DNA of 32,064 nt from Sulfurovum sp. (GTDB lineage Bacteria; Campylobacterota; Campylobacteria; Campylobacterales; Sulfurovaceae): NCBI GenBank assembly GCA_030826885.1, contig JAUUDF010000024.1:1-32064 (forward strand). The letters are read 5' to 3'. The translations under genes were made by a program, and so were the position numbers. The notes beneath the pieces are model-generated. The model was not told the origin of the DNA. It did no database searches and worked only from the letters and a program-made list of their open reading frames with translations. Position 1 is the first letter of the stretch. Every line of letters begins with the position of its first letter. Shown here in pieces: positions 14,436 through 25,514 of this stretch.

Positions 14436-17189
14436 ATGGACTACAAAGAAACCCTCCTCCTTCCAAAAACAGACTTTCCGATGCGTGGAAATCTTCCTGC
14501 AAACGAACCCAAAAAATATCAGTCATGGTTTGAGAGCAATGTCTATGAACAGATGAAAGCCAAGCGTGAGGGTGCCGAGCTTTTCACCCTCCATGACGGC
14601 CCTCCCTATGCCAACGGTGACATTCACATCGGGCATGCTCTCAACAAGATTCTTAAAGATATTATTCTCAAGTACAACTATTTTCAGGGAAAAGCGGTGC
14701 GTATGACGCCGGGCTGGGACTGTCACGGACTGCCTATTGAGCAGAAGGTCGAAGAGAAGCTGGGCAAAGCCAAAAAGGAAGCGATGCCTACCGAACAGTT
14801 TCGTGCACTGTGTCGTGAGCATGCAGCGAAATTCATCGACATACAAAGAGAGGGGTTCAAATCTTTGGGGGTCATTGCCGATTGGGACAATCCGTATGTG
14901 ACGATGGATTTCAAGTTTGAAGCCAACATTTACCGTACCTTGTGTGAAGTGGCAAAACGCGGGCTGCTTGTGGAGCGCCACAAGCCGATCTTCTGGTCAT
15001 GGGCGGCACAGACGGCGCTTGCCGATGCGGAAGTGGAGTATGAGGACAAAGAGGACTACTCCATCTATGTACATTTCGAGTTGAGCGATGCTGCAAAAGA
15101 AGCGCTTGATCTGCATGAAAAAGCCGGACTGGTCATCTGGACGACCACTCCGTGGACACTGCCGGCGAACAGCGGAATATCGATCAATTCTGACGAGATG
15201 TATGTATTGACATCAGACGGTCACATTGTTGCAGAGGCACGTTATGACGCCATGATCGAGGAAGGGGTTGTCAGCGGACATGCATCGCGCAAGATCGCGG
15301 CAACCGAACTTGAAGGGCTGCTGGCGATCAATCCGCTTAACGGCAGACCTTCCAAGGTGGTACTCGGAGAGCATGTCATGATGGACGGCGGTACCGGATG
15401 TGTCCATACTGCGCCCGGACACGGGGAAGATGACTACAAAGTAGGGCTGAAGTATGGTCTGGAAGTGATTATGCCGGTCAACGAAAAAGGGCTTTACGAC
15501 GAGTCTGTCGTAGGACTGAATCTGCTGCCCGAGCCGGAGAAGTTTGTAGGTATGCATATTTTCAAAGCCAATGAGCCTATTTTGGAGCTTTTGGGTGATA
15601 ACCTGCTCAAAGTCAGCAAGTTTACGCACTCCTACCCGCACTGCTGGCGAACGAAGAAGCCGTTGATCTACAGAGCGACCAACCAGTGGTTCATCTCCAT
15701 CGATGACAAACCTGCCGGTTCGGATAAAACGCTCAGGGAATCTGCACTCAACGCCATTGAGGCTGTAAAGTTCTATCCCGCAACGGCGAAGAACAGGCTG
15801 CAGCCGATGATCGAGGGTAGACCCGACTGGTGTATCTCGCGTCAGAGAAGCTGGGGGGTGCCTATTGCCTTCTTCAGGGTCAAAAGTACCAAAAAAGTAC
15901 TTCTCGATGAAGATGTCCTTGCTCACATTGCAGCACTCTTCGATGAACACGGTGCAGATGCATGGTACTCCATGAGCATTGCGGAACTTCTTCCAGAAAA
16001 CAGCCCATACAACCCGGATGATCTTGAAAAGATAGAAGATATTCTCGATGTATGGTTCGACAGTGGTTCGACATGGAACTCGGTACTCAGTTCAGGCAAC
16101 TACGATGCAGGCAACTACCCGGCATCGCTCTACCTTGAAGGAAGCGACCAGCACAGGGGGTGGTTCCAGTCATCTCTGCTGCTTAGTGCAGCGATCAATC
16201 AGATCTCACCCTATGAAACACTCATTACCCACGGCTTTACCGTCGACGAGAAGGGTGAAAAGATGTCCAAGTCCAAAGGGAATGTCGTTGCACCCGACAA
16301 GGTCATCAAACAGTACGGATCGGAGATTCTCAGATTGTGGGTAGCGCTTTCGGATTACCAGAGTGACCTGAAGATCAGTGACGGTATTTTGAAACAGACT
16401 GCCGAGCAGTACAGAAAGATACGCAATACCTTCCGTTTCCTGCTTGCAAACGTGAATGACCTTGACCGAATGACTGAGCTGAAACAGTTTGGCCAGCTGG
16501 ACAGATGGATTCTGGCAAAAGCAGGTGAGGTTTTCGCATCGGTCAAGTCGAGTTTTGATGCCAACGATTTTCTCAAAGGCTTTGCGACACTCAATCACTT
16601 CATCACCAATGAGCTCAGCGGTATCTATATGGATATCACCAAAGACAGACTCTATTGTGATGCCGAAACGTCACAGACCAGACGTGCAACCCAGACAGTT
16701 ATGGCGCATATTGCCAAAACGATGCTGGGACTGGTCGCACCGGTACTAACTTATACGGCAGATGAAATTCTCACCTATGCACCGGCAGTATTCAAGGGTA
16801 ATATGGAGAGTATTTTCGACCTTGTGTATGAAACGGTACCGTCTGTGGATGCGCCGTTTGAGGATGCAGTGTTGCTGGAAGCGCGCGAGAAATTCTTCGA
16901 AGCGATCGACGCCTTGAAAAAAGAGAAAGTTATCAAGGCGACACTTGAACTTGAAATTGCGGGAGATCGCAGTCTCTTTGCACTTGGCGATGACAAAGAC
17001 CTGGAAGACTGGTTTGTTGTCTCGGCGGTCAAAACGGAGAGTGCAGGCGAAAAACTCGCATCGTTCGAGGTTGAAGGCAATACCTTTACCGTACATAAGG
17101 CAACTGCGCACAAGTGTCCGAGATGCTGGCGCTATACGGCACCTTCCGAAGAGAGCCTGTGTGAGAGATGTCGTGAGGTTGTGGCATAA
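14436..17189 (+). CDS. ileS: Isoleucine--tRNA ligase
   Basis: A class I aminoacyl-tRNA synthetase that charges tRNA-Ile. The 917 residues match the bacterial type of about 920-940. HIGH is at 64-67, the editing domain includes WTTTPWTLPAN and GTGCVHTAPGHGEDDY, and KMSKSKGN begins at 609. RPDWCISRQRSWGVPI and WFDSGSTWNSVL complete the catalytic core. The C-terminal zinc finger CPRCWRY...CERCREVV is complete. The start is the only good one after the promoter, although the ribosome-binding site (TTAAGG) is weak and far. It heads an apparent operon with a 41-codon gene, gatA and perhaps guaB. Confidence 0.98.
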   Translation: MDYKETLLLPKTDFPMRGNLPANEPKKYQSWFESNVYEQMKAKREGAELFTLHDGPPYANGDIHIGHALNKILKDIILKYNYFQGKAVRMTPGWDCHGLPIEQKVEEKLGKAKKEAMPTEQFRALCREHAAKFIDIQREGFKSLGVIADWDNPYVTMDFKFEANIYRTLCEVAKRGLLVERHKPIFWSWAAQTALADAEVEYEDKEDYSIYVHFELSDAAKEALDLHEKAGLVIWTTTPWTLPANSGISINSDEMYVLTSDGHIVAEARYDAMIEEGVVSGHASRKIAATELEGLLAINPLNGRPSKVVLGEHVMMDGGTGCVHTAPGHGEDDYKVGLKYGLEVIMPVNEKGLYDESVVGLNLLPEPEKFVGMHIFKANEPILELLGDNLLKVSKFTHSYPHCWRTKKPLIYRATNQWFISIDDKPAGSDKTLRESALNAIEAVKFYPATAKNRLQPMIEGRPDWCISRQRSWGVPIAFFRVKSTKKVLLDEDVLAHIAALFDEHGADAWYSMSIAELLPENSPYNPDDLEKIEDILDVWFDSGSTWNSVLSSGNYDAGNYPASLYLEGSDQHRGWFQSSLLLSAAINQISPYETLITHGFTVDEKGEKMSKSKGNVVAPDKVIKQYGSEILRLWVALSDYQSDLKISDGILKQTAEQYRKIRNTFRFLLANVNDLDRMTELKQFGQLDRWILAKAGEVFASVKSSFDANDFLKGFATLNHFITNELSGIYMDITKDRLYCDAETSQTRRATQTVMAHIAKTMLGLVAPVLTYTADEILTYAPAVFKGNMESIFDLVYETVPSVDAPFEDAVLLEAREKFFEAIDALKKEKVIKATLELEIAGDRSLFALGDDKDLEDWFVVSAVKTESAGEKLASFEVEGNTFTVHKATAHKCPRCWRYTAPSEESLCERCREVVA

Positions 17190-17315
17190 ATGTTTGCATT
17201 GAGTCAGCCTGTACCCGTGTCGGTGATCATCGGTTCGATCGCGTTCATAGTAGGACTGGTCGGGATTGGGCTGGCAGTTGTGGCGTATTACAAAAAGAAG
17301 TTTGACATCAAGTAA
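17190..17315 (+). CDS. 41-residue single-span membrane microprotein
   Basis: This frame starts at an ATG immediately after the ileS stop and ends in TAA at 17313-17315. The protein has a short N-terminus (MFALSQPVPVS), one membrane helix of about 21 residues (VIIGSIAFIVGLVGIGLAVV) and a positively charged tail, YYKKKFDIK, that should stay in the cytosol. There is no own ribosome-binding site apart from GTGAGGTTG inside ileS, so it is probably translated by ribosomes re-starting after ileS. The very next gene begins within 10 bases, which leaves no spare room and supports a real gene. Family unknown to me. Confidence 0.65.
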   Translation: MFALSQPVPVSVIIGSIAFIVGLVGIGLAVVAYYKKKFDIK

Positions 17316-17324
17316 GGATTGTAT

Positions 17325-20131
<2,807 letters not shown>

Positions 20132-20145
20132 ATCAGTGAGACAGG

Positions 20146-20165
20146 CGGCACAGAGTGCCGTTTGT
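20146..20165 (+). terminator. Weak terminator-like hairpin after guaB
   Basis: CGGCA (20146-20150) and TGCCG (20156-20160) form a short stem with a five-base loop, followed by TTTGT. It begins 15 bases after the guaB stop. The stem is short and the T-run poor, so termination may be partial. Confidence 0.4.
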
Positions 20166-20227
20166 AAACATCTACTTTTTCTTCCCTATTCTTTTCCAAC
20201 TTCCTTTTGCTTTAATCTCGAATAAGA

Positions 20228-20233
20228 TACAAT
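20228..20233 (+). promoter_or_regulatory. Probable -10 box of the bactofilin-metYX operon
   Basis: TACAAT lies 38 bases before the bactofilin ATG and is preceded by T-rich tracts from about 20173, the AT-periodic pattern often seen instead of a -35 box in Campylobacterota. Confidence 0.45.
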
Positions 20234-20271
20234 AATTGACCAACACTTTTACAACCCAAAAGGAGAGAATG

Positions 20272-20970
20272 ATGGCATTTTTTGGCAGTAGCAGCAAAAA
20301 TGACAAACCGGCACCGAGTACACCGACACCAAGCGCACCCAAGGCACCCAAAACAGGTGCGGCAACCATTACGGGATGTATGGAGATTCTGGGGAATGTC
20401 AAAGGGTGTGGAAGCATTCATGTCGATGGAAAGATTCATGGTGATCTGAGTGTCGATGACAGTGTCGTTATTGGCAAAGACGGGGTGATCAATGGAGATG
20501 TTAAGGCGAAAAAGGTCGTTGTCAGCGGCAAGGTCAACGGGAACATCAAGTGTGATACGCTTGAAGTGACACAGACCGGTCATCTGACCGACACGATCGA
20601 TGCGCTTAAAATTGTCTCAGACGGAAAGATAGAAGCGAGCATTACCAACTGCGAATCGATCCAGATCACTAAAAACGGTAATGTTCAGACACCGAAGATG
20701 ATGGGAAAACACATCATTGTAAACGGTAATATTGAAGGAAATGTCATTGCCACCGAACTGCTTGAAATCAACAAGGACGGACGCGTCAAGGGTGAAATGC
20801 AGGTGAAGAAGATCAAGGTCAGTGAAGGCGGACTGATGCTTGGAACCATGCTGACCTATGAGCCTGCCAACCCGGTACGCAAGGTAGAGAAGAAAGAGAG
20901 TGCTCCTGAGGTTGCCAAGAATGAACAGGCGACTTCGCTTCAAGAGATTGTCAAAACCAAGGAAAAATAA
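20272..20970 (+). CDS. Bactofilin (polymer-forming cytoskeletal protein)
   Basis: Bactofilins form filaments from a right-handed beta-helix and often organise cell-wall enzymes or cell shape. The 232-residue protein has a short Pro/Thr/Ala linker (PAPSTPTPSAPKAPK) and then TITGCMEILGNVKGCGSIHVDGKIHGDLSVD, followed by many six-residue G-x-[IV]-x-G-[DN]-[VI] turns up to about residue 190. The tail is charged and disordered. I chose the second of two adjacent ATGs because AGGAG lies six bases before it. The core repeats appear to extend further than in the shortest bactofilins (~120 residues). Its stop overlaps the metY start by one base, as TAATG. Confidence 0.9.
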   Translation: MAFFGSSSKNDKPAPSTPTPSAPKAPKTGAATITGCMEILGNVKGCGSIHVDGKIHGDLSVDDSVVIGKDGVINGDVKAKKVVVSGKVNGNIKCDTLEVTQTGHLTDTIDALKIVSDGKIEASITNCESIQITKNGNVQTPKMMGKHIIVNGNIEGNVIATELLEINKDGRVKGEMQVKKIKVSEGGLMLGTMLTYEPANPVRKVEKKESAPEVAKNEQATSLQEIVKTKEK

Positions 20971-22232
20971 TGCACGAACAGACCATAGCCATTCATGCGG
21001 GATATGACAAAGATGCACAGGGGACGATGGCGGTACCCATCTATCAGAGTACAGCGTACGAGTTTCGCGATACGGAGCATGCGGCCAATCTCTTTGCGCT
21101 CAAGGAGCTTGGCAATATCTATACACGTCTGATGAATCCGACGACCGATGTCTTTGAAAAACGTTTTGCGGCACTGGAGGGCGGTGTGGCTGCCATAGGG
21201 ACGGCTTCGGGGATGGCGGCGATCTTTTATGCCATCGCCAACGTGGCTGAAGCAGGGGATAACATCATCGTAGCCAAGCAGGTCTATGGCGGTACGACGA
21301 CACTGACGGGGCATACGATCAAGCGTTTTGGGATCGAGACACGTTACTTTGATGTCAACAATCCTGCCGAAATCGAATCGATGATCGATGAAAAAACAAA
21401 GATCATTATCTTTGAGAGTATCACCAACCCGAGTATCGATGTGGCAGATATTGATACGATCACTGCCATCGCGCAGAAGCATGGCATCCTGACCTGTGTG
21501 GACAACACCGTAGCCACACCGGTACTCTGCAAGCCTCTGGAGCATGGTGTGGATTTGACTGTGCACTCGACGAGCAAATACACGACTGGGCAGGGGCTGG
21601 CACTGGGCGGCATCATCGTAGAGCGGGAAAATCTCGTAGAGAAGATCAAGGGCAATGCCCGATACAACCACTTCAATGAGCCCGATCCAAGCTATCATGG
21701 GCTGGTGTATAGTGATCTTCCTCTACCACTTTTTACACTCAGGGTCAGGCTGGCACTGCTGCGTGATCTGGGTGGTGCGCCCAGTCCCTTTAACTCCTGG
21801 CTGCATATACAGGGGCTTGAGACACTGCTGCTACGCATGAAGCAGCATTCGCAGAGTGCACTCGCGATCGCCGAGTTCCTCGAAGCACACCCCAAGGTCA
21901 AAAAGGTCAACTACCCCGGCCTGAAATCCTCTTCACACTACCCGCTGGTGCAGAAATACTTCAAAGAGGGCATGGCAAGCGGGCTGCTCTCTTTTGAGGT
22001 AGAGAGCAAAGAGATGGCACAAAAAATTGCCGATGCGACCGAGATCTTCTCTGTGGTTGTCAATATTGGAGATTCCAAATCGATCATCACCCATCCTGCC
22101 AGTACCACACATCAGCAGCTCTCGGCACAGGAACTGATCGATGCCGGTGTACCCGGTGGTCTGATCCGACTGAGTGTAGGGCTTGAGGATACGCAGGATT
22201 TGATAAAGGATTTGGAACAGGCATTGGGATAA
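20970..22232 (+). CDS. metY: O-acetylhomoserine sulfhydrylase (aminocarboxypropyltransferase)
   Basis: MetY makes homocysteine directly from O-acetyl-L-homoserine and sulfide with PLP. The 420-residue length is that of MetY rather than the ~390 of MetB. Motifs include YTRLMNPTTDVFEKRFAALEGG, GTASGMAA, a PLP pocket aspartate in TCVDNTVATP, the PLP lysine in HSTSKYTTGQG (Lys203), and the C-terminal GDSKSIITHPASTTH. It overlaps the bactofilin stop by one base and lies 53 bases before metX, which makes its substrate. The pair gives direct sulfhydrylation, sensible for a sulfide-rich habitat. Confidence 0.93.
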   Translation: MHEQTIAIHAGYDKDAQGTMAVPIYQSTAYEFRDTEHAANLFALKELGNIYTRLMNPTTDVFEKRFAALEGGVAAIGTASGMAAIFYAIANVAEAGDNIIVAKQVYGGTTTLTGHTIKRFGIETRYFDVNNPAEIESMIDEKTKIIIFESITNPSIDVADIDTITAIAQKHGILTCVDNTVATPVLCKPLEHGVDLTVHSTSKYTTGQGLALGGIIVERENLVEKIKGNARYNHFNEPDPSYHGLVYSDLPLPLFTLRVRLALLRDLGGAPSPFNSWLHIQGLETLLLRMKQHSQSALAIAEFLEAHPKVKKVNYPGLKSSSHYPLVQKYFKEGMASGLLSFEVESKEMAQKIADATEIFSVVVNIGDSKSIITHPASTTHQQLSAQELIDAGVPGGLIRLSVGLEDTQDLIKDLEQALG

Positions 22233-22285
22233 AAGCCCAAATGCGATAAAATGACATCATTTAAATCCAAGCAGCAAAGCAGTTT

Positions 22286-23380
22286 ATGAAAATCGAAACA
22301 AAAACAGCGCATTTCAGCTCGCCGCTCTATCTGGAGAGTGGGCGCATCATTGAACCCTATGAGATCGCCTATGAAACCTATGGTGAGCTCAATGAGGAGA
22401 AGTCCAATGTCATACTTGTCTGTCATGCGCTGAGCGGTTCGCACCATGCCGCAGGTACCTACGAGGGTGACAGAAAGCCCGGATGGTGGGACGGACTCAT
22501 TGGTGACGGTAAAGCGATAGATACGACGAAATATTTTGTCATCTGTACCAATGTCATCGGTTCATGTTTCGGCTCTACCGGACCGATGAGTGAAAGCTAC
22601 CCCTCTTTGGAACCCTACAGATTGAAGTTCCCTGTAGTGACCATCAAAGATATGATCCGCGCACAGATGCATCTGCTTTCCGATCTTGGTATTTACCATG
22701 TCAAAGCGATTGTCGGCGGTTCCATGGGCGGGATGCAGGCACTCCAGTTTGCGGTGGACTACCCCAATTTTGCCGATGAGATCATTTCGCTTGCAGCAAC
22801 CTATGCGACACGTCCGTGGACGATCGCGTTCAACAAAGTAGCTGTTGAGGCGATCCGCCGTGATCCGCGCTTTAAGAACGGTAATTATGACAGAGACGAC
22901 TTTAAAGAAGAGGGACTTGACGGGTTGGCAATCGGCAGAATCGCCGGCCACATCTCCTACCTTTCTCCGGAATCTATGGATGAAAAGTTTGGACGCAACT
23001 ATGTCAGCAATGATGGACTCTTTGAGCTTTTTGGGCGCTATGAGGTCGAGCGTTATATGGAGTACAATACCAACAACTTTGCGCGTATTTTCGATCCGTT
23101 GAGTTATCTGTACATTGTAAAGGCCATCAATACATTCAACCTCTCCAGAGGGTACGACTCCCTGCACGATGCCATCAGCCGTATCAAGGCAAATGTGCAT
23201 CTTATCTCTTTTGCTTCGGATTATCTCTTTTTCCCTTCGGAGATTGAGCATATCGCAAAGATGCTTGAACGCAACGGGCAGCCCTATACCTACCTGGAAG
23301 TTGACAGCAACTACGGGCATGATGCCTTCCTGGTAGAATTGGATAAGTTTGACGAACATATCAGAAAGATTTTGAGATGA
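22286..23380 (+). CDS. metX: Homoserine O-acetyltransferase
   Basis: MetX acetylates homoserine from acetyl-CoA with an alpha/beta-hydrolase fold, the first committed step of methionine synthesis. The 364-residue protein shows VCHALSGSHHAAG, the nucleophile Ser146 in VGGSMGGMQAL, the catalytic aspartate in ASDYLFFPSEI and histidine in DSNYGHDAFLVE. Substrate could be acetyl- or succinyl-CoA, but the adjacent metY argues for acetyl. A GATAAAAT stretch before the gene may be an internal -10, and the ribosome-binding site is poor. It overlaps xseB by four bases. Confidence 0.95.
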   Translation: MKIETKTAHFSSPLYLESGRIIEPYEIAYETYGELNEEKSNVILVCHALSGSHHAAGTYEGDRKPGWWDGLIGDGKAIDTTKYFVICTNVIGSCFGSTGPMSESYPSLEPYRLKFPVVTIKDMIRAQMHLLSDLGIYHVKAIVGGSMGGMQALQFAVDYPNFADEIISLAATYATRPWTIAFNKVAVEAIRRDPRFKNGNYDRDDFKEEGLDGLAIGRIAGHISYLSPESMDEKFGRNYVSNDGLFELFGRYEVERYMEYNTNNFARIFDPLSYLYIVKAINTFNLSRGYDSLHDAISRIKANVHLISFASDYLFFPSEIEHIAKMLERNGQPYTYLEVDSNYGHDAFLVELDKFDEHIRKILR

Positions 23381-23583
23381 AAACAGAGACATTTGAAGAG
23401 AAACTAGCATATTCCAAAAAGCTGCTTGAAAAGCTGATGGATCCGGAGATTACCCTTGAAGAGTCGGTCAAACTCTATGAAGAAGGGCTGAAGACCATTA
23501 AAGAGGCTCAGAAGCTTATTGAAGAGGCGAAGACGAAGATCACGGTGATAGACCGGGAAAATCAGATAGCGGATGACGTGTAA
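23377..23583 (+). CDS. xseB: Exodeoxyribonuclease VII small subunit
   Basis: The 68-residue protein is almost all helix: FEEKLAYSKKLLEKLMDPEITLEESVKLYEEG, then GLKTIKEAQKLIEEAKTKI. This is the characteristic XseB fold that binds the large subunit XseA to degrade single-stranded DNA. The large subunit gene is not in the window. The ATG overlaps the metX stop as ATGA and its own stop TAA overlaps the next ATG by one base, so it is coupled on both sides. Confidence 0.92.
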   Translation: MKTETFEEKLAYSKKLLEKLMDPEITLEESVKLYEEGLKTIKEAQKLIEEAKTKITVIDRENQIADDV

Positions 23584-24395
23584 TGGCAAAGCAGCTTGTT
23601 GTCGCCGCGCTGCAACTGCCGACACTGGGTATGAACGCGACCCGTCTGGAGTTTTACCTTAAAAAAGCAAAAGAGCGCGGGGCTGAAGTCATGCTCCTGG
23701 GTGAGTATGTGCTGAACCACTTTTTTAAAGAACTTGCGACCATGTCCAAAAGCATGGTCAGGGCACAGACCAAAAAACACCTTGAACTGCTCAAGTCACT
23801 CTCTGTAAGATATGACATTGTTTTTGTCGCTCCCATCATAGTGTCCAAAAAAGACGGTTACTATAAAACGATCGTCAAAATCACTTCCAAAAATACCCGA
23901 TACTATGAACAGCAGATCCTTTTACCCTATGAGCATTGGAATGAAAAGGCTTTTTTTGCCAACAAAATTAAACCCCTGAAAGATCCGATGGTATTCAAGC
24001 TAAACGGTTTCAAGATTATGGTAATGGCAGGTTTTGAAATGCATTTCGATCCATTTTGGCAGAAAGTGATGGCAAAGAAGATAGACCTGGTACTGCTGCC
24101 GACCGCTTCGACATTCGGGTCGCACAACCGCTGGCGCGAGATTATCAAAACCAAAGCCTTTCTGCACAGTTGTTTCATTTTACGTGCGAACCGCCTGGGA
24201 GAGTATGCCGATGAAGATATTAAATGGAAATTCTACGGCGATACGATGCTTGTCTCTCCATCGGGAGAAGTGGAGATGATGCTCGAGGACAAGGAGTCGA
24301 TGCTGGTTGAGGTAATAGAAAAAAAAGAGGTCACGGAACACCGTAGAGTGTGGGGGTTTGAAAAAGCACTGAAGGAGCATGGATATGACGCTTGA
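23583..24395 (+). CDS. Nitrilase-fold (carbon-nitrogen hydrolase) homologue lacking catalytic Lys and Cys
   Basis: A 270-residue protein with the overall nitrilase-superfamily layout: VVAALQLPTLGM at the start, the catalytic glutamate in LLGEYVLN (Glu41), and LLPTASTFGSHNRWREIIKTKAFLHSCFILRANRLG near the end. The usual Y-x-K-x-H-L lysine position reads YYEQQIL (Gln110), and the usual IC-Y/F-D/E nucleophile position reads AGFE (Gly150). Cys197 lies elsewhere, in the beta-strand that follows the helix, not at the nucleophile site. The protein thus probably cannot hydrolyse amides by the family mechanism. The alignment is by eye. The gene starts on the xseB stop and overlaps the ThiF-like gene by 11 bases. 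Confidence 0.85.
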   Translation: MAKQLVVAALQLPTLGMNATRLEFYLKKAKERGAEVMLLGEYVLNHFFKELATMSKSMVRAQTKKHLELLKSLSVRYDIVFVAPIIVSKKDGYYKTIVKITSKNTRYYEQQILLPYEHWNEKAFFANKIKPLKDPMVFKLNGFKIMVMAGFEMHFDPFWQKVMAKKIDLVLLPTASTFGSHNRWREIIKTKAFLHSCFILRANRLGEYADEDIKWKFYGDTMLVSPSGEVEMMLEDKESMLVEVIEKKEVTEHRRVWGFEKALKEHGYDA

Positions 24396-25062
24396 AGCAT
24401 ATTTTAACAGACAGATACAGCTATGGGGAGAGGCAACACAGAGAAGCCTTGCAAAAAAGAAAATTGCCATTATTGGCTCAGGCGGTCTTGGGTGTACCCT
24501 TGCAATGGCTTTGGGAACGTCGGGTATAGGTGAGATTCACATGGTCGATTTCGATACGGTCTCTTCGCACAATATACACAGACAGATAGCCTTTACACTG
24601 GCCGATGAAGGAAAAAACAAAGCCAAAACAGTGGTAGAGCTTCTCGAGCGCAAGAACCCTTTTCTGAAAGCGGTGGCGTTCGATATGCCTTTTGAGGACT
24701 TCAAAGCGCTGGGCAATCGTTATGACCTTATTCTTGATGCAACGGACAACCTTCCTGTTCGCGGTGAAATAGACCGACATGCCAAAGCGACCGACACACC
24801 GTGGGTCTATGCCAGTGTGGAGGAGTTCAACGGCCAGGTATGCTTTTTTGATAAGGCAGACTTCGAAGTTTTCAATATTTCCGACCATAAGCCCGGCGGT
24901 ATTGCCGCACCAATTGTGATGCATATCGGCTCGCTTCAGGCAAATCTGGCATTGCGATACCTTGCCGGACTTTCTGTAGCAAAAGACAAACTCTACTATC
25001 TCTATTTCAATGATGAGGGAGAGTTGGTTACACAAAAATTCGGGATGCCGGTTAAGTCATGA
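24385..25062 (+). CDS. ThiF/MoeB/HesA-family protein (E1-like adenylyltransferase fold)
   Basis: A 225-residue protein with the Rossmann-type nucleotide-binding start IAIIGSGGLGCTLAMAL, acidic DFDTVSSHNIHRQI (arginine finger region) and LILDATDN, all standard for enzymes that adenylate ubiquitin-like sulfur carriers. GGIAAPIVMHIGSLQANLALRYL matches the conserved end. The two Cys-x2-Cys pairs of the zinc site of MoeB/ThiF are absent, as is an obvious catalytic cysteine. I chose the second ATG (24385) because AAGGAG lies seven bases before it, whereas the first ATG is only one base away. It overlaps the nitrilase-like gene by 11 bases, and no sulfur-carrier gene is next to it. Confidence 0.85.
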   Translation: MTLEAYFNRQIQLWGEATQRSLAKKKIAIIGSGGLGCTLAMALGTSGIGEIHMVDFDTVSSHNIHRQIAFTLADEGKNKAKTVVELLERKNPFLKAVAFDMPFEDFKALGNRYDLILDATDNLPVRGEIDRHAKATDTPWVYASVEEFNGQVCFFDKADFEVFNISDHKPGGIAAPIVMHIGSLQANLALRYLAGLSVAKDKLYYLYFNDEGELVTQKFGMPVKS

Positions 25063-25124
25063 GAAAACAGCTTGCGATATTTTTAAATAAAAGATAACGT
25101 ATAGATTTCTTATCTCATATAAGG

Positions 25125-25130
25125 TATAAT
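25125..25130 (+). promoter_or_regulatory. Probable -10 box of the lipoprotein gene
   Basis: A perfect TATAAT lies 20 bases before the lipoprotein ATG. Just upstream, TTATCTCATATAAG (25110-25123) is shared, with a two-base insertion, by the region before the last gene of the window. Confidence 0.5.
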
Positions 25131-25150
25131 TTTCGGCCAAGGAGCATATG

Positions 25151-25513
25151 ATGAAGAGAAACTATCTGATTGTTGCCATTACAATGATTGTCTGGCTTTT
25201 AATCGCGGGATGTACGCAGGAGACACAGAACAGCCTGAGCCGTTCACTACAGAACTGGACAGGAACCAACGGCGTGCTCGATGTCTATGCCGGTGACAAG
25301 CTGGTACACCGGTTTATTAAAATAGACAAACTCTCTACGGCGAAGGGAACGACGGATGGTGATCCGAGACCCTACCGATACGGATACGGAATTGATGATC
25401 TCAATTTCAATATGAAGAAAGATCCCGGTGAGCAGAAGGTCTATTTCGAATTTTCGGATTACTCCACCTCCTATATTTTCTATGAACGAAACAACAAATT
25501 AAGAAAGGATTGA
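25151..25513 (+). CDS. Predicted lipoprotein of unknown function
   Basis: The 120-residue protein has a lipoprotein signal: positive MKR, a hydrophobic stretch, and the lipobox LIAGC with Cys21. The mature part contains WTGTNGVLDVYAGDKLVHRFIKIDKLSTA, then a Tyr-rich segment DPRPYRYGYGIDDLNFN and EQKVYFEFSDYSTSYIFYE. It looks like a small beta-rich domain anchored to the inner or outer membrane. I chose the second of two adjacent ATGs because AGGAG lies six bases upstream. The gene is two bases before the RidA gene. I do not know its family. Confidence 0.75.
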   Translation: MKRNYLIVAITMIVWLLIAGCTQETQNSLSRSLQNWTGTNGVLDVYAGDKLVHRFIKIDKLSTAKGTTDGDPRPYRYGYGIDDLNFNMKKDPGEQKVYFEFSDYSTSYIFYERNNKLRKD

Positions 25514-25514
25514 T

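Noticed and set aside
23583-24395. Cys197 as the catalytic cysteine of the nitrilase-like protein
   Set aside because: It is in the strand after the helix that follows the usual Cys position, about 47 residues too far along, so it cannot be the normal nucleophile.
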